Below, piece by piece: positions 17,301 through 25,409 of a stretch of 64,000 nt of DNA. Source of the stretch: Shimwellia blattae DSM 4481 = NBRC 105725. GTDB taxonomy: Bacteria; Pseudomonadota; Gammaproteobacteria; Enterobacterales; Enterobacteriaceae. The notes below the pieces were generated by a model. The model was not told where the DNA came from, ran no database searches, and saw only the letters and a list, made by a program, of their open reading frames with translations. The DNA lies in contig NC_017910.1 of NCBI RefSeq assembly GCF_000262305.1, positions 2,170,001 to 2,234,000 of the forward strand. The letters are read 5' to 3'. A program made the position numbers and the translations under genes. Each line of letters starts with the position of its first letter. Position 1 is the first letter of the stretch.

Positions 17301-18200
17301 CCGCTCACCGCTCATAAAGATAAGAATATCCCCGGGGGCTTCATGGCCCAGCTCATCCACGGCGTCAAAAATCGCCTGTAGCTGATCGCGGTCCGTATCC
17401 TCGGCGTTGTCCACCACCGGGCGGTAGCGCACCTCTACCGGGTACGTGCGCCCGGAGACTTCAATCACCGGGGCGTTATCAAAATGGCGCGAGAAGCGCT
17501 GGGGATCAATGGTTGCCGAGGTGATAATAACTTTGAGATCCGGGCGGCGCGGCAGTACCTCTTTCAGGTAGCCGAGCAAGAAATCGATATTCAGGCTGCG
17601 TTCGTGGGCCTCATCGATAATTATCGTGTCGTACTGCATCAGCAGGCGATCCTGCTGAATTTCCGCCAGCAGGATCCCGTCGGTCATCAGTTTAACGAGG
17701 GTATTTTCCCCCACATGATCATTAAACCGGACTTTATAGCCCACGCAGCCGCCGGGCTCGGTTTCCAGCTCCTGAGCAATGCGGTTCGCCACGGTCCGGG
17801 CCGCCAGGCGCCGGGGCTGGGTATGGCCTATCCAGCCTTTGATCCCCCGCCCCAGCTCCATGCAGATTTTCGGCAGCTGTGTGGTTTTACCGGAGCCGGT
17901 TTCCCCGGCCACAATCACCACCTGGTGGTCGCGAATGGCCTCCAGAATGGCCTGTTTTTTCTGGCTGACGGGAAGATTATCCGGGTAGGTGATCGCCGGG
18001 CGCGACGCTTCGCGCAGGGCGACTCTGGCTGCGGCGGTGTCGATTTCCGCCGTCAGTTCCGCCAGCAGCGCCTGGGCTGCCTGCGGATTTTTCATTTTGC
18101 GCACGCCATGCAGGCGTCGGGAAAGCGGCTGCCGGTCGCGCAGCATGAGCGAGTCGAGGCGTGTCTGTAAATCAGACAGTCCGGGGATTTTATTTTCCAT
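14301..18200 (-). CDS. hrpA: ATP-dependent RNA helicase HrpA
   Basis: A 1299-aa DEAH/RHA helicase, one residue from the E. coli length. Visible motifs: I GETGSGKTTQ (near residue 97), II DEAH in IIIDEAHERS, III SAT in ITSATIDPQRFS, V in ATNVAETSLTVPGI and VI QRKGRCGR. The helicase-associated winged-helix and OB-like regions follow, then the long HrpA-type C-terminal part from about residue 600. HrpA acts on mRNA and stalled ribosomes in the cytoplasm. It is divergent from azoR, the same neighbour as in E. coli. Confidence 0.96.
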   Translation of the reverse strand: MENKIPGLSDLQTRLDSLMLRDRQPLSRRLHGVRKMKNPQAAQALLAELTAEIDTAAARVALREASRPAITYPDNLPVSQKKQAILEAIRDHQVVIVAGETGSGKTTQLPKICMELGRGIKGWIGHTQPRRLAARTVANRIAQELETEPGGCVGYKVRFNDHVGENTLVKLMTDGILLAEIQQDRLLMQYDTIIIDEAHERSLNIDFLLGYLKEVLPRRPDLKVIITSATIDPQRFSRHFDNAPVIEVSGRTYPVEVRYRPVVDNAEDTDRDQLQAIFDAVDELGHEAPGDILIFMSGEREIRDTADGLNKLNLRHTEVLPLYARLSNSEQNRVFQPHTGRRIVLATNVAETSLTVPGIKYVIDPGTARISRYSYRTKVQRLPIEPVSQASANQRKGRCGRVSDGICIRLYSEDDFLSRPEFTDPEILRTNLASVILQMTALGLGDIAAFPFVEAPDKRNIQDGVRLLEELGAIISNEQQGSYKLTASGRQLARLPVDPRLARMVLEAQKHGCVREVMIITAALSIQDPRERPQEKQQAADEKHRRFQDKDSDFLAFVNLWNYLGEQQKALSSNGFRRLCRTEYLNYLRVREWQDIYTQIRQVVKELRIAVNSEAADFRTVHTALLTGLLSHIGMKDTDKQEYTGARNARFAIFPGSGLFKKPPKWTMVAELVETSRLWGRIAARIEPEWIEPVAQHLLRRSWSEPHWERAQGAVMASEKVTLYGLPIVAARKVNYSTIDPALCRELFIRHALVEGDWQTRHAFFRDNQKLRTEVEDLEHRSRRRDILVDDEALFEFYDQRIDHDVVSSRHFDSWWKKASRENPDLLSFEKSMLIREGAEQVSKLDYPNFWHQGNLKLRLSYQFEPGADADGVTVHIPLPLLNQVEETGFEWQVPGMRRELVIALIKSLPKPVRRNFVPAPNYADAVLGRVTPLEQPLLESLERELRRMSGVTIDREDWHWEQVPEHLKMTFRVVDEHQKKLSEGPSLEALKNSLKEKVQQTISAVADDGIEQSGLHIWSFGALPDHYEQKRGGYQVKAWPALVDEKESVAIRLFDNPQEQQHAMWRGLRRLLLLNIPSPIKYLHEKLPNKAKLGLYFNPYGKVLDLIDDCISCGVDKLIADAGGPVWDEAGFTRLHEIVRANLNDTVVDIAQQVERILTAVFSINKRLKGRVDMTMALGLADVKAQMNGLVYRGFVTGNGYQRLGDTLRYLQAIEKRLEKMAIDPHRDRAQMLKIEQVQQAWQPWLHKLPASRRDDDDVQAIRWMIEELRVSYFAQQLGTAYPVSDKRIMQAMESISA

Positions 18201-18410
18201 ATTGATCTTTTGTAACGCGGAACAGTGCCGTCTGGTGTCAGGTAACGTTTTGGTTATTGCACCAGTTTACCACAACGGGGGGTGCCCCGCTTTGTTCAAT
18301 AAAACTGAACAGAGAATTCGATTTATTAAGCTATCTCTGGCGGGGATATCTGCATAAAGTGATGGCCTTGGCCGGGAAACCGGAGTTATCAACAATGTAA
18401 GGAACACCAC

Positions 18411-19016
18411 ATGAGCAAAGTACTTGTTCTTAAATCCAGCATCCTGGCAGAACATTCTCAGTCTGGTCAGCTGGCCGATTATTTTGTGCAACAGTGGCGT
18501 GAAAAACACAGCGCCGATCAGATAACCGTGCGCGATTTAGCCGCCCAGCCGGTCCCGGTACTGGATGGGGAGCTGGTGGGTGCTCTGCGGCCTTCCGATG
18601 CGCCCCTGAGCCAGCGCCAGCAGGAAGCACTGGCCCTGTCCGATGCGCTGATTGAAGAACTCAACGCGCACGATACCATCGTGATTGCCGCCCCGATGTA
18701 TAACTTCAACATTCCGACTCAGCTGAAAAACTACTTCGATCTGATTGCCCGCGCCGGTGTCACCTTCCGCTACACCGAAAACGGCCCGGAAGGCTTAATC
18801 ACCGGGAAACGTACTATCATCCTGACCACCCGCGGCGGGATGTATAAAAATACCCCGAAAGATATGGTGTCCCCGTATCTGAACGTGTTCCTGGGCTTTA
18901 TTGGCCTGACCAGTCCGGAAATCATCTTTGCCGAAGGTATCGCCTATGGCCCGGAAGCAGCAGCTAACGCCCAGGCGGAAGCCAAAGCTGCTATTGATGC
19001 GGTGGTTGCGGCCTGA
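18411..19016 (+). CDS. azoR: FMN-dependent NADH-azoreductase
   Basis: A 201-aa flavodoxin-like protein close to E. coli AzoR: KVLVLKSSIL at the FMN-phosphate loop, AAPMYNFNIPTQLKNYFD, and TTRGGMYKN at the second FMN contact. It reduces azo dyes and quinones with NADH as a cytoplasmic dimer. AAGGAACACC precedes the ATG. The position next to hrpA is conserved with E. coli. A second copy of the family lies at 34019-34624. Confidence 0.94.
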   Translation: MSKVLVLKSSILAEHSQSGQLADYFVQQWREKHSADQITVRDLAAQPVPVLDGELVGALRPSDAPLSQRQQEALALSDALIEELNAHDTIVIAAPMYNFNIPTQLKNYFDLIARAGVTFRYTENGPEGLITGKRTIILTTRGGMYKNTPKDMVSPYLNVFLGFIGLTSPEIIFAEGIAYGPEAAANAQAEAKAAIDAVVAA

Positions 19017-19032
19017 TAGCCCTGCCACTCAG

Positions 19033-19058
19033 GTTATGCCGGGGCCTCCCGGCATAAC
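19033..19058. terminator. Hairpin between azoR and paaY
   Basis: A perfect 11-bp stem (19033-19043 with 19048-19058, loop GCCT) lies between the convergent azoR and paaY stops. It has no T-run, so it is more a 3-prime-end stabilising hairpin than a classic terminator. Confidence 0.55.
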
Positions 19059-19062
19059 GGCC

Positions 19063-19653
19063 TCAGGCGGGTTTGTTCACCACCCCGTCAAACACCAGCC
19101 GTTTCCTGTCGGCTTCCGGCTCCTGGAGCGGTTCAACCTGATGCAAACTGGCCTTGCAGCGCACCACCAGGGTCTGGTACTCCCGGGTGCCGCGCACTTT
19201 CCATTCCAGCTCCTCTTCACGCAACGGGCGCACTGCCCGGGCCGGGCTGCCTAAAATCAGCTGATTTGCGGCAAACTCCGCAGCGCTCTTCACAAATGAG
19301 GCGGCGCCGATAATGCTGTTCTCACCAATCACGGCACCATCCATCACCACGGCATTCATACCCACCAGGGCATTTTTCCCAATCCGGCACCCGTGCAGAA
19401 TCGCCCCGTGGCCAATATGGCCATCCTGCTCCACCACCGTATCCTGCTGCGGGAAGCCGTGCATCACGCAGTTATCCTGCACATTCGCCCCGTCTTCCAC
19501 CACTATTCGCCCAAAATCCCCGCGCAGGCAGGCATTGGGGCCAATATAGACCCGGTGGCCGATGATAACATCGCCAATCAGCACCGCTGTCGGGTGAACA
19601 AAACTGTCGTGGGGCACAACCGGGGTAAGACCGTCTATCTGATAAACCGGCAT
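19063..19653 (-). CDS. paaY: PaaY, phenylacetate-degradation hexapeptide-repeat thioesterase
   Basis: A 196-aa left-handed beta-helix protein of the gamma-carbonic-anhydrase-like family, with hexapeptide repeats (VLIGDVIIGHRVYIGPNACLRGD; VGMNAVVMDGAVIGENSIIGA) and zinc-ligand His candidates in VMHGF, IGHGAILHG. PaaY hydrolyses dead-end CoA esters of the phenylacetate pathway. It starts nine bases after the paaX stop, the standard paaXY order. The catalytic paa genes are not in this window. Confidence 0.92.
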   Translation of the reverse strand: MPVYQIDGLTPVVPHDSFVHPTAVLIGDVIIGHRVYIGPNACLRGDFGRIVVEDGANVQDNCVMHGFPQQDTVVEQDGHIGHGAILHGCRIGKNALVGMNAVVMDGAVIGENSIIGAASFVKSAAEFAANQLILGSPARAVRPLREEELEWKVRGTREYQTLVVRCKASLHQVEPLQEPEADRKRLVFDGVVNKPA

Positions 19654-19662
19654 AATTTCTCC

Positions 19663-20586
19663 TTAGTAGGGTAATCCGCCAAAGCGCTGATACCAGGAGG
19701 CATCGGGCTGCGGCAGTGCGCCAACGGAGGTTTCCCCCACCTCGCTGACAAACTGTAGCGCCCCCGGCGCCACCCGCTGGTAGATATTGATACACAGCTG
19801 GCGCGCGCTCTGCCCCTGCCAGTGTGGCGGCAGCAGTGCGTCTGGTAGCATGGGGTCTTTTAACACCACCCGGCGGTAGAAATGGATCAGTAATAACTGG
19901 ATCAGGAAACAGCGCCGGGGGGTCAGTTCACTGGCATCACTCTCTTTAAGCAGCGGCAGCAGCGGCCGGAAAGAGTGAATAAACTCCCCGTAGCGTTCGT
20001 TTTTCTCGGTAAGCTGCCAGCACTCCTCCACCCGGGATTTCAGGGCGCTCTGCGACAACTGCAGCGGCGAGCGGGCCTCAAAACAGATAACATTTTCCGC
20101 CACGCCGCTTTCGTGCAGCAGCGCCTGAACTTCCGTGAGGTTCTGTGAAGGCGAGGCCATCAGGCTGGGGGCCAGCGTGCCAAATCCCTGCCAGATCAGC
20201 TGGTTTTTCACCTGTTGCAGGGTCTGTTTGTCCAGCCCTTCAGAAAGCAGCAGCAGCCAGGTGCCGTCCCAGTCGGGCTGGCCTGCCCGGTATATTTTCG
20301 CCGCCGCCCGTCGCGCCTGGCGGTAGCTGGATTCGGTCATCCGGTAATAGCTGCGCCGCCCGACCCGCTCCACCTCAAGCCAGCCGTCTTTATTGAGCCG
20401 GAACAGCGATGTGCGCACAAAGCGCTCACCAAACCCCAGCCCGGACAAGAGCGCGGTCAGGCTGCCCAGCCAGATTTCACCGCCGCGATGCACCAGCGCA
20501 TCCCCGTACAGTGAAGCAATAAGCGACGTACCGCTCACCGGTACAGCGCCAACCGCCTGCTGGATAAAAAGATCGAGCTTACTCAT
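19663..20586 (-). CDS. paaX: PaaX transcriptional repressor
   Basis: A 307-aa repressor matching E. coli PaaX from SKLDLFIQQAV onward: an N-terminal winged helix (GGEIWLGSLTALLSGLGFGERFVR falls at about residues 35-58), then LLLLSEGLDKQTL, LIWQGFGTLAPSLMASPSQ and RRVVLKDPMLPDALLP. It ends FGGLPY, about nine residues earlier than E. coli PaaX. It binds phenylacetyl-CoA and represses paa promoters. Upstream, the minus-strand segment TATGATTCGTT at about 20618-20628 resembles the PaaX operator core TGATTCG, consistent with self-control. Confidence 0.92.
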   Translation of the reverse strand: MSKLDLFIQQAVGAVPVSGTSLIASLYGDALVHRGGEIWLGSLTALLSGLGFGERFVRTSLFRLNKDGWLEVERVGRRSYYRMTESSYRQARRAAAKIYRAGQPDWDGTWLLLLSEGLDKQTLQQVKNQLIWQGFGTLAPSLMASPSQNLTEVQALLHESGVAENVICFEARSPLQLSQSALKSRVEECWQLTEKNERYGEFIHSFRPLLPLLKESDASELTPRRCFLIQLLLIHFYRRVVLKDPMLPDALLPPHWQGQSARQLCINIYQRVAPGALQFVSEVGETSVGALPQPDASWYQRFGGLPY

Positions 20587-20715
20587 CTGATACACACCTG
20601 AAGCCGTTTATTCAATAAACGAATCATACCACAGGCGCGCCGGAATCAGCCTGCTGAATTAACAATGCAATAACATACCGGGCGCAATATCGCACGGCAG
20701 GTTACAGAGGGGGGA

Positions 20716-20802
20716 ATGACAACAAGAATGAAAAAACAACCGCCTGACCGGTATTATTTACAAAATGAAACATATTACCGGTTTAATTTGTCATACAAAT
20801 GA
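20716..20802 (+). CDS. Possible 28-codon peptide gene
   Basis: An ATG preceded by GAGGGGGGA opens 28 codons of a basic, tyrosine-rich peptide that starts MTTRMKKQPPDRYYL and ends NLSYK before TGA. That TGA overlaps the ATG of a further 14-codon frame ending at 20844. A strong plus-strand terminator follows at 20844-20876. I do not recognise the peptide. It could equally be part of a small RNA with no translation. Confidence 0.25.
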   Translation: MTTRMKKQPPDRYYLQNETYYRFNLSYK

Positions 20803-20843
20803 GGATAATGAGGACTTCTGACGTATACCCCGCTGATCATTAG

Positions 20844-20876
20844 CCGGCACCAGGGGTGAATGGTGCCGGTTTTTTT
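20844..20876 (+). terminator. Intrinsic terminator, plus strand, with no known gene upstream
   Basis: CCGGCACCA (20844-20852) pairs with TGGTGCCGG (20861-20869) around an 8-base loop, followed by seven T at 20870-20876. Only the plus strand has the T-run, so it ends a plus-strand transcript. Both annotated neighbours are on the minus strand. Confidence 0.75.
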
Positions 20877-20906
20877 ATTGATACCCGTGCGGTTACGCCG
20901 TCAGGA

Positions 20907-21452
20907 TCAGAAGGTGACACCGGCCCCGAGGTAGGCACCGTCCACAATATTGTGTTTCGGATGACCGGATTTCCCGTCAACACCCGCATAGCGATAACCC
21001 GCCTTGAGGGTGACCAGTGAGATGGGGCTCCAGCTGATACCGCCGTCAGCCTCAGTGTAGTTTTTAACACTGTTGGTCATGCTGTCCGGCGCCACATACC
21101 CTTCCCCGTAAATGGCGAAGTTCATCGGCAGATCGACTTTAAAGCCGCCGCCAACCGGGAAGGCCATGCCGTCATCCCCTTTTTTCGGGTTCAGATAGAC
21201 CGCTTTCGCCCCGGCATTGAGCATCACCGGGCCGAGGTCAAAATTATACCCCACACCAGCGCCGCCATATTCGCCGCCGTCGTCCGTATCCCAGGTCCAG
21301 TTGCCTTCCACGTAGATACCACCCGTGGATTTGCCCATGTCCACATTAAGATTGGTAAAGTTTTTCCCCTGTTCAAGAGAGCCACCAATTGCCAGCGCCT
21401 GCCCGGAGGCCACCAGCAGCCCGGTCAGGGCAATCACTTTAATACTCTTCAT
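20907..21452 (-). CDS. YfaZ family outer-membrane protein
   Basis: A 181-aa protein with a signal peptide (KSIKVIALTGLLVASGQALA) and a beta-barrel-like body of alternating residues ending in GAYLGAGVTF with a terminal Phe, the outer-membrane assembly signal. It resembles E. coli YfaZ in order and spacing (NLNVDMG, GNWTWDTDDGGEYGGAGVG, KAVYLNPKKGDDG, LKAGYRYAGVDGK). YfaZ is a putative porin. The start is 21452 or 21458; GGAG spacing favours 21452. It is monocistronic. Confidence 0.8.
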   Translation of the reverse strand: MKSIKVIALTGLLVASGQALAIGGSLEQGKNFTNLNVDMGKSTGGIYVEGNWTWDTDDGGEYGGAGVGYNFDLGPVMLNAGAKAVYLNPKKGDDGMAFPVGGGFKVDLPMNFAIYGEGYVAPDSMTNSVKNYTEADGGISWSPISLVTLKAGYRYAGVDGKSGHPKHNIVDGAYLGAGVTF

Positions 21453-21592
21453 TATCATTTGCTCCACAGCGCTTACTTATTTTATCCGGCCGGGATTATA
21501 AGCACATGTTTTGCCTGACGGTATCAATTAGAGATCTTTTTATATAACAAATCGTAACCATTTCCCGGGCGGGAGGCGCCGTACAGAGAGCG

Positions 21593-21862
21593 CTATTTAC
21601 GCCACCGGGCCCAGGGATCTTCAGCAGGGGCGCGCTCTTCAAGGCTGTCCAGATACAAATTTTCCACCTCTTTACGCGCCCAGGGGGTGCGGCGTAAAAA
21701 CTTCAGGCTGGACTTAATACTCGGATCATTCTTAAAACAATTGATGTTGATCTGCCGGGCCATACCTTCCCATCCGTAGCGGGACAGCAGGGCATTTAAG
21801 ATGGCTTCAAGGGTCATTCCGTGCAGAGGGTCGCTGGAGGTGTGCGTCATAATCAGTGCCAT
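21593..21862 (-). CDS. VF530 (DUF2132) family DNA-binding protein
   Basis: An 89-aa protein with DPLHGMTLEAILNALLSRYGWEGMA, then INCFKNDPSIKSSLKFLRRTPWARKEVE, the hallmark of the VF530 family. The Vibrio protein was solved as a helical fold with DNA-binding character. The tail (EERAPAEDPWARWRK) is variable. It lies between the YfaZ-type gene and prpE on the same strand, 112 bp after the prpE stop. Its cellular role is unknown. The ATG at 21850 is an alternative start. Confidence 0.8.
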   Translation of the reverse strand: MALIMTHTSSDPLHGMTLEAILNALLSRYGWEGMARQININCFKNDPSIKSSLKFLRRTPWARKEVENLYLDSLEERAPAEDPWARWRK

Positions 21863-21974
21863 ATAACAGGAAAATTGCGCTCACCATACTGGCTGATACC
21901 GGTGAACGCAACCCGCCAGCCAGGCAAAGGCGGCGGCGCTATACCCCGTTACCGCCGCCCGTCGCCCATGCCGG

Positions 21975-23879
21975 TTACCCGGCGCGGGCAGTTGGTCCCC
22001 CCAGCACGCGCTGGATCTCCCGCAGGGCTTCCGGGTCTTCAATGGTGGTTAAATCCCCCGGGTCACGGCCTTCACACACCGCCTGCAGCGCCCGGCGCAG
22101 CATTTTGCCGGAGCGGGTTTTGGGCAACCGGGAGACAAAATAGACCCGCGCCGGGCGGCCAAAGTGGCCGAGGTTATCGTCCACCCGGTGCTGTATCGCC
22201 TGCTCCTCCTGCTGCGCCACATCCGCCAGTAACAGACTGTCGCCTTGTTTTGGGATCACAAACGCCACGGCCACCTGGCCCTTAAGGGTATCCTTCACCC
22301 CCACCACGGCCACCTCTGCTACGTTGGCGTACCCGGAGATGCTCTCTTCTATTTCGCGGGTGCCCAGCCGGTGACCGGACACATTAATCACATCGTCAGT
22401 CCGCCCGAGGATAAAATAGTAGCCGTCCTGGTCACGAATGCCCCAGTCAAAGGTGGCATATACCGGGCGTTCAAACAGCGACCAGTAGGTGCTGACAAAC
22501 CGCGCGTCATCCCCCCAGATGGTCTGAATACAGCCCGGCGGCAGCGGCCCTTCGATAACCACCATGCCTTTTTCATCCGGCCCGCAGAGCTCGCCCGTGT
22601 GTTCATTGACCAGTTGAACGTTATAGCCAAAGACCGGCATCCCGGGGCTGCCGGGTCTGGTGGGGCGATCATCAAGTGCCCGGGCAAGGGCCATAATCGG
22701 CCAGCCGGACTCGGTCTGCCAGTAGTTATCCACCACCGGGATACCCAGGGTTTCTGTCACCCAGCGGGCGGTGGGCTCATCAAGGGGCTCCCCGGCCAGA
22801 TACAGCGCCTCAAGGGAGCTGAGATCGTGGTTGCGGATCTGGGCGGTGGGGAATTTTTTCAGCACCCGGATAGCCGTCGGTGCGGAAAACATCCGGCTGA
22901 CCCGGTATTTTTCCACAATCCGCCACCACTGGCTGCAGTCCGGCCAGGTGGGGGTGCCCTCAAAGACCACGGTCGCCATGCCGGCCAGCAGCGGCGCATA
23001 AACGATATAAGAATGGCCCACCACCCAGCCGATGTCCGAGGTACAGAAAAAAACGCCCCCCGCTTTGCCGCCAAAAATCGTCGCCATGGTGGTCGCCAGC
23101 GCCACCCCATAGCCCCCCACATCCCGCTGCACCCCTTTGGGCTTTCCGGTTGTGCCGGAGGTGTACAGAATGCAGGAGATCTCACCGGATTCCAGCCAGC
23201 AGACCGGCACACGGGCCTCCAGATGCTGCTCGCGCAGTGTGGCGTAGTCCTGATCGCGCCCCGCCACCCGCGGCATATCCGCCAGCCCCCGGTCCACCAG
23301 CAACACCTGCGGCGGCGGGTTATGGCTCAGGGCGATGGCGTCATCCAGCAGTTTTTTATAAGGGATCACTTTACCGCCACGGGAGCCCGCATCGGCGGAG
23401 ACGATCAGCACCGGACGCGCATCGTCTATGCGTGCCGCCAGGCTGTGGGAGGCAAAGCCGCCAAAGACCACCGAGTGGATGGCGCCAATCCGCGCACAGG
23501 CCAGCAGCGTAATATGGGCTTCGGCAATCATGGGCATGTAGACCAGCACCCGGTCACCACGCCCTACCCCCAGGCTCTGCAGCATCGCCGCCGTGCGGTT
23601 GACCTCCGTATGCAACTGGCGAAACGTGAAGGTGCGCTCTTCCCCGGTCTCCGCCGAGACGGCAATCAGGGCCAGTGCGTCTGGCTGGCTTGTCAGCCAG
23701 CGGTCGAGTGCGTTATGGCACAGATTGGTCGTTCCGCCGCAAAACCAGCGGGCAAACGGCGGATTCCGGTAATCCAGGGTGCGGTCAAAGGGGGTCTGCC
23801 AGTCAATACGCCGGGCCTGCTCCGCCCAGAAACCGTCAGGATCATCAACAGAACGCTGGTAAAAACTCTCATAAGACAT
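21975..23879 (-). CDS. prpE: Propionyl-CoA synthetase PrpE
   Basis: A 634-aa adenylate-forming enzyme, close to E. coli PrpE (628 aa). It has the AMP-binding P-loop LYTSGTTGKPKGVQRDVGG, the VDNYWQTESGWPI motif, WGIRDQDGYYFILGRTDDVINVSGHRL, and the C-terminal PKTRSGKMLRR whose Lys performs adenylation and is an acetylation target in this family. It activates propionate to propionyl-CoA and feeds the methylcitrate cycle. It is last in prpBCDE, 35 bp after prpD. Confidence 0.96.
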   Translation of the reverse strand: MSYESFYQRSVDDPDGFWAEQARRIDWQTPFDRTLDYRNPPFARWFCGGTTNLCHNALDRWLTSQPDALALIAVSAETGEERTFTFRQLHTEVNRTAAMLQSLGVGRGDRVLVYMPMIAEAHITLLACARIGAIHSVVFGGFASHSLAARIDDARPVLIVSADAGSRGGKVIPYKKLLDDAIALSHNPPPQVLLVDRGLADMPRVAGRDQDYATLREQHLEARVPVCWLESGEISCILYTSGTTGKPKGVQRDVGGYGVALATTMATIFGGKAGGVFFCTSDIGWVVGHSYIVYAPLLAGMATVVFEGTPTWPDCSQWWRIVEKYRVSRMFSAPTAIRVLKKFPTAQIRNHDLSSLEALYLAGEPLDEPTARWVTETLGIPVVDNYWQTESGWPIMALARALDDRPTRPGSPGMPVFGYNVQLVNEHTGELCGPDEKGMVVIEGPLPPGCIQTIWGDDARFVSTYWSLFERPVYATFDWGIRDQDGYYFILGRTDDVINVSGHRLGTREIEESISGYANVAEVAVVGVKDTLKGQVAVAFVIPKQGDSLLLADVAQQEEQAIQHRVDDNLGHFGRPARVYFVSRLPKTRSGKMLRRALQAVCEGRDPGDLTTIEDPEALREIQRVLGGPTARAG

Positions 23880-23914
23880 GGTGCTCTCCTCTCAGGCGCG
23901 GCCCAGGGCCCGCA

Positions 23915-25369
23915 TCAGATGATATACAGGTCGAGATAGTCGTTTACCGGCATCTGCTCCAGGCGCTGCCTGTCCAGGGAGACCTCCAGAATGCGCTGCT
24001 GCTGGCGGGCCGGGAACTGGCGGGCCAGATTGGTTCTGAATTTATCAATCAGGCGCGGGATCCCCTCAGCGCGGCGGCGGGCGTGGCCTATGGGGTACTC
24101 CACCACCTGCTCATCCATCCGGCTGCCGTCGGTAAAGACGAGGGTCAGCCCGCTGGCAATCGCGCGCCGCTGCGGGTCGTGATAGTCCCGGGTAAAGGCC
24201 GGATCCTCATAACAGCGTATTTTCTCCCGCAGGGCGTCAATACGCGGATCCCGGGCCACGTTATCTTCATAATCGGCAGCACTCAGGCGCCCGAACAGCA
24301 GCGGAATAGCCACCATATACTGGATACAGTGGTCCCGGTCCGCCGGGTTGTGCAGCGGCCCCTGCTTATCAATAATCCGGATGCAGGCCTCATGGGTGCG
24401 GATGGTCACGCTGGCAATATCTGCCGCCGTTTTCCCGGCCGCCTGCATATTCTGGTGCAGTGTCATGGCCGCTTCTACGGCGGTCTGGGCATGGAACTCC
24501 GCCGGGAAGGAGATTTTAAACAGCACGTTTTCCATCACATAGGTGCCGTAAGGGCGCTGGAAACGGAACTTTTCGCCGTTAAAAGAAGCATCATAAAACC
24601 CCCAGGTTTTCGCGCTCAGCGCTGAGGGATACCCCATTTCGCCGCTGCGGGCCATCAGCGCCAGGCGTACCGCCCGGGCGGTGGCATCCCCGGCGGCCCA
24701 GGATTTACGGGTGCCGGTATTGGGGGCATGGCGGTAGGTGCGCAGCGCCTGGCCATCCACCCAGGCCAGCGATACGGCGTTGAGGATCTCCTCCCGGTTC
24801 AGGCCAAGCAGTTGCGCCACCACCGCCACAGAGGCCACCTTGACCAGCAGCACATGGTCAAGCCCTACCCGGTTGAAGGCGTTCTCAAGGGCGATGCAGC
24901 CCTGAATCTCGTGGGCTTTGATCATTCCGGCCAGCACCTGCTTCATGGTTAGCGGGGCTTTGCCCCGGGCCAGTGCCGTGCGCGACAGCCAGTCCGCCAC
25001 CGCCAGGATCCCCCCGAGGTTATCCGAGGGGTGGCCCCACTCAGCGGCAAGCCAGGTATCATTAAAATCCAGCCAGCGGATCATCGCGCCGATATTAAAG
25101 GCCGCCTGCACCGGATCAAGCTGGAACTGGGTGCCGGGAACCCGCGCCCCGTTGGGCACCACCGTGCCCGGCACCACAGGGCCGAGCAGTTTTTTACAGG
25201 CCGGGTACTCCAGCGCCTCCAGCCCGCAGCCCAGGGTATCCAGCAGGCAGTAGTGGGCCGTCTCCCACGCGAGGGTGGAGTCAACCGGGTAATCGAGAAC
25301 ATAATCAACAATATCAACCATTTCCTGATCAAATGGCGGACGCAGGTTAGCGCTTGTCAGAGTCATCAT
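23915..25369 (-). CDS. prpD: 2-Methylcitrate dehydratase PrpD
   Basis: A 484-aa MmgE/PrpD-family protein of standard length. Conserved stretches include LDTLGCGLEALEYPAC, MIRWLDFNDTWLAAEWGHPSDNLGGILAVADW (read across residues 95-127) and RTYRHAPNTGTRKSWAAGDA. It dehydrates 2-methylcitrate to 2-methyl-cis-aconitate. Tandem ATGs at 25369 and 25366 are both possible. It lies 40 bp downstream of prpC. Confidence 0.96.
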   Translation of the reverse strand: MMTLTSANLRPPFDQEMVDIVDYVLDYPVDSTLAWETAHYCLLDTLGCGLEALEYPACKKLLGPVVPGTVVPNGARVPGTQFQLDPVQAAFNIGAMIRWLDFNDTWLAAEWGHPSDNLGGILAVADWLSRTALARGKAPLTMKQVLAGMIKAHEIQGCIALENAFNRVGLDHVLLVKVASVAVVAQLLGLNREEILNAVSLAWVDGQALRTYRHAPNTGTRKSWAAGDATARAVRLALMARSGEMGYPSALSAKTWGFYDASFNGEKFRFQRPYGTYVMENVLFKISFPAEFHAQTAVEAAMTLHQNMQAAGKTAADIASVTIRTHEACIRIIDKQGPLHNPADRDHCIQYMVAIPLLFGRLSAADYEDNVARDPRIDALREKIRCYEDPAFTRDYHDPQRRAIASGLTLVFTDGSRMDEQVVEYPIGHARRRAEGIPRLIDKFRTNLARQFPARQQQRILEVSLDRQRLEQMPVNDYLDLYII

Positions 25370-25409
25370 TATTTTCCGTCAGGGTTATTTTCACAGGTAA
25401 GTCACGGCG

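Larger units (their letters stand above)
20587..20906. other. Intergenic region with paaX promoter and an unexplained plus-strand unit
   Basis: 320 bp between divergently placed ends: the paaX start on the left and the stop of the YfaZ-type gene on the right. The left part holds the paaX promoter and a PaaX-like operator (about 20616-20630). The right part holds a short plus-strand reading frame and a plus-strand terminator, listed separately. Confidence 0.5.

Noticed and set aside
22245..23939. A 564-codon plus-strand open frame opposite prpE
   Set aside because: It mirrors the GC-rich prpE codons and has no ribosome site or family resemblance. Similar long antisense frames oppose hrpA, mlaF, prpC, ccmF and napA for the same reason.
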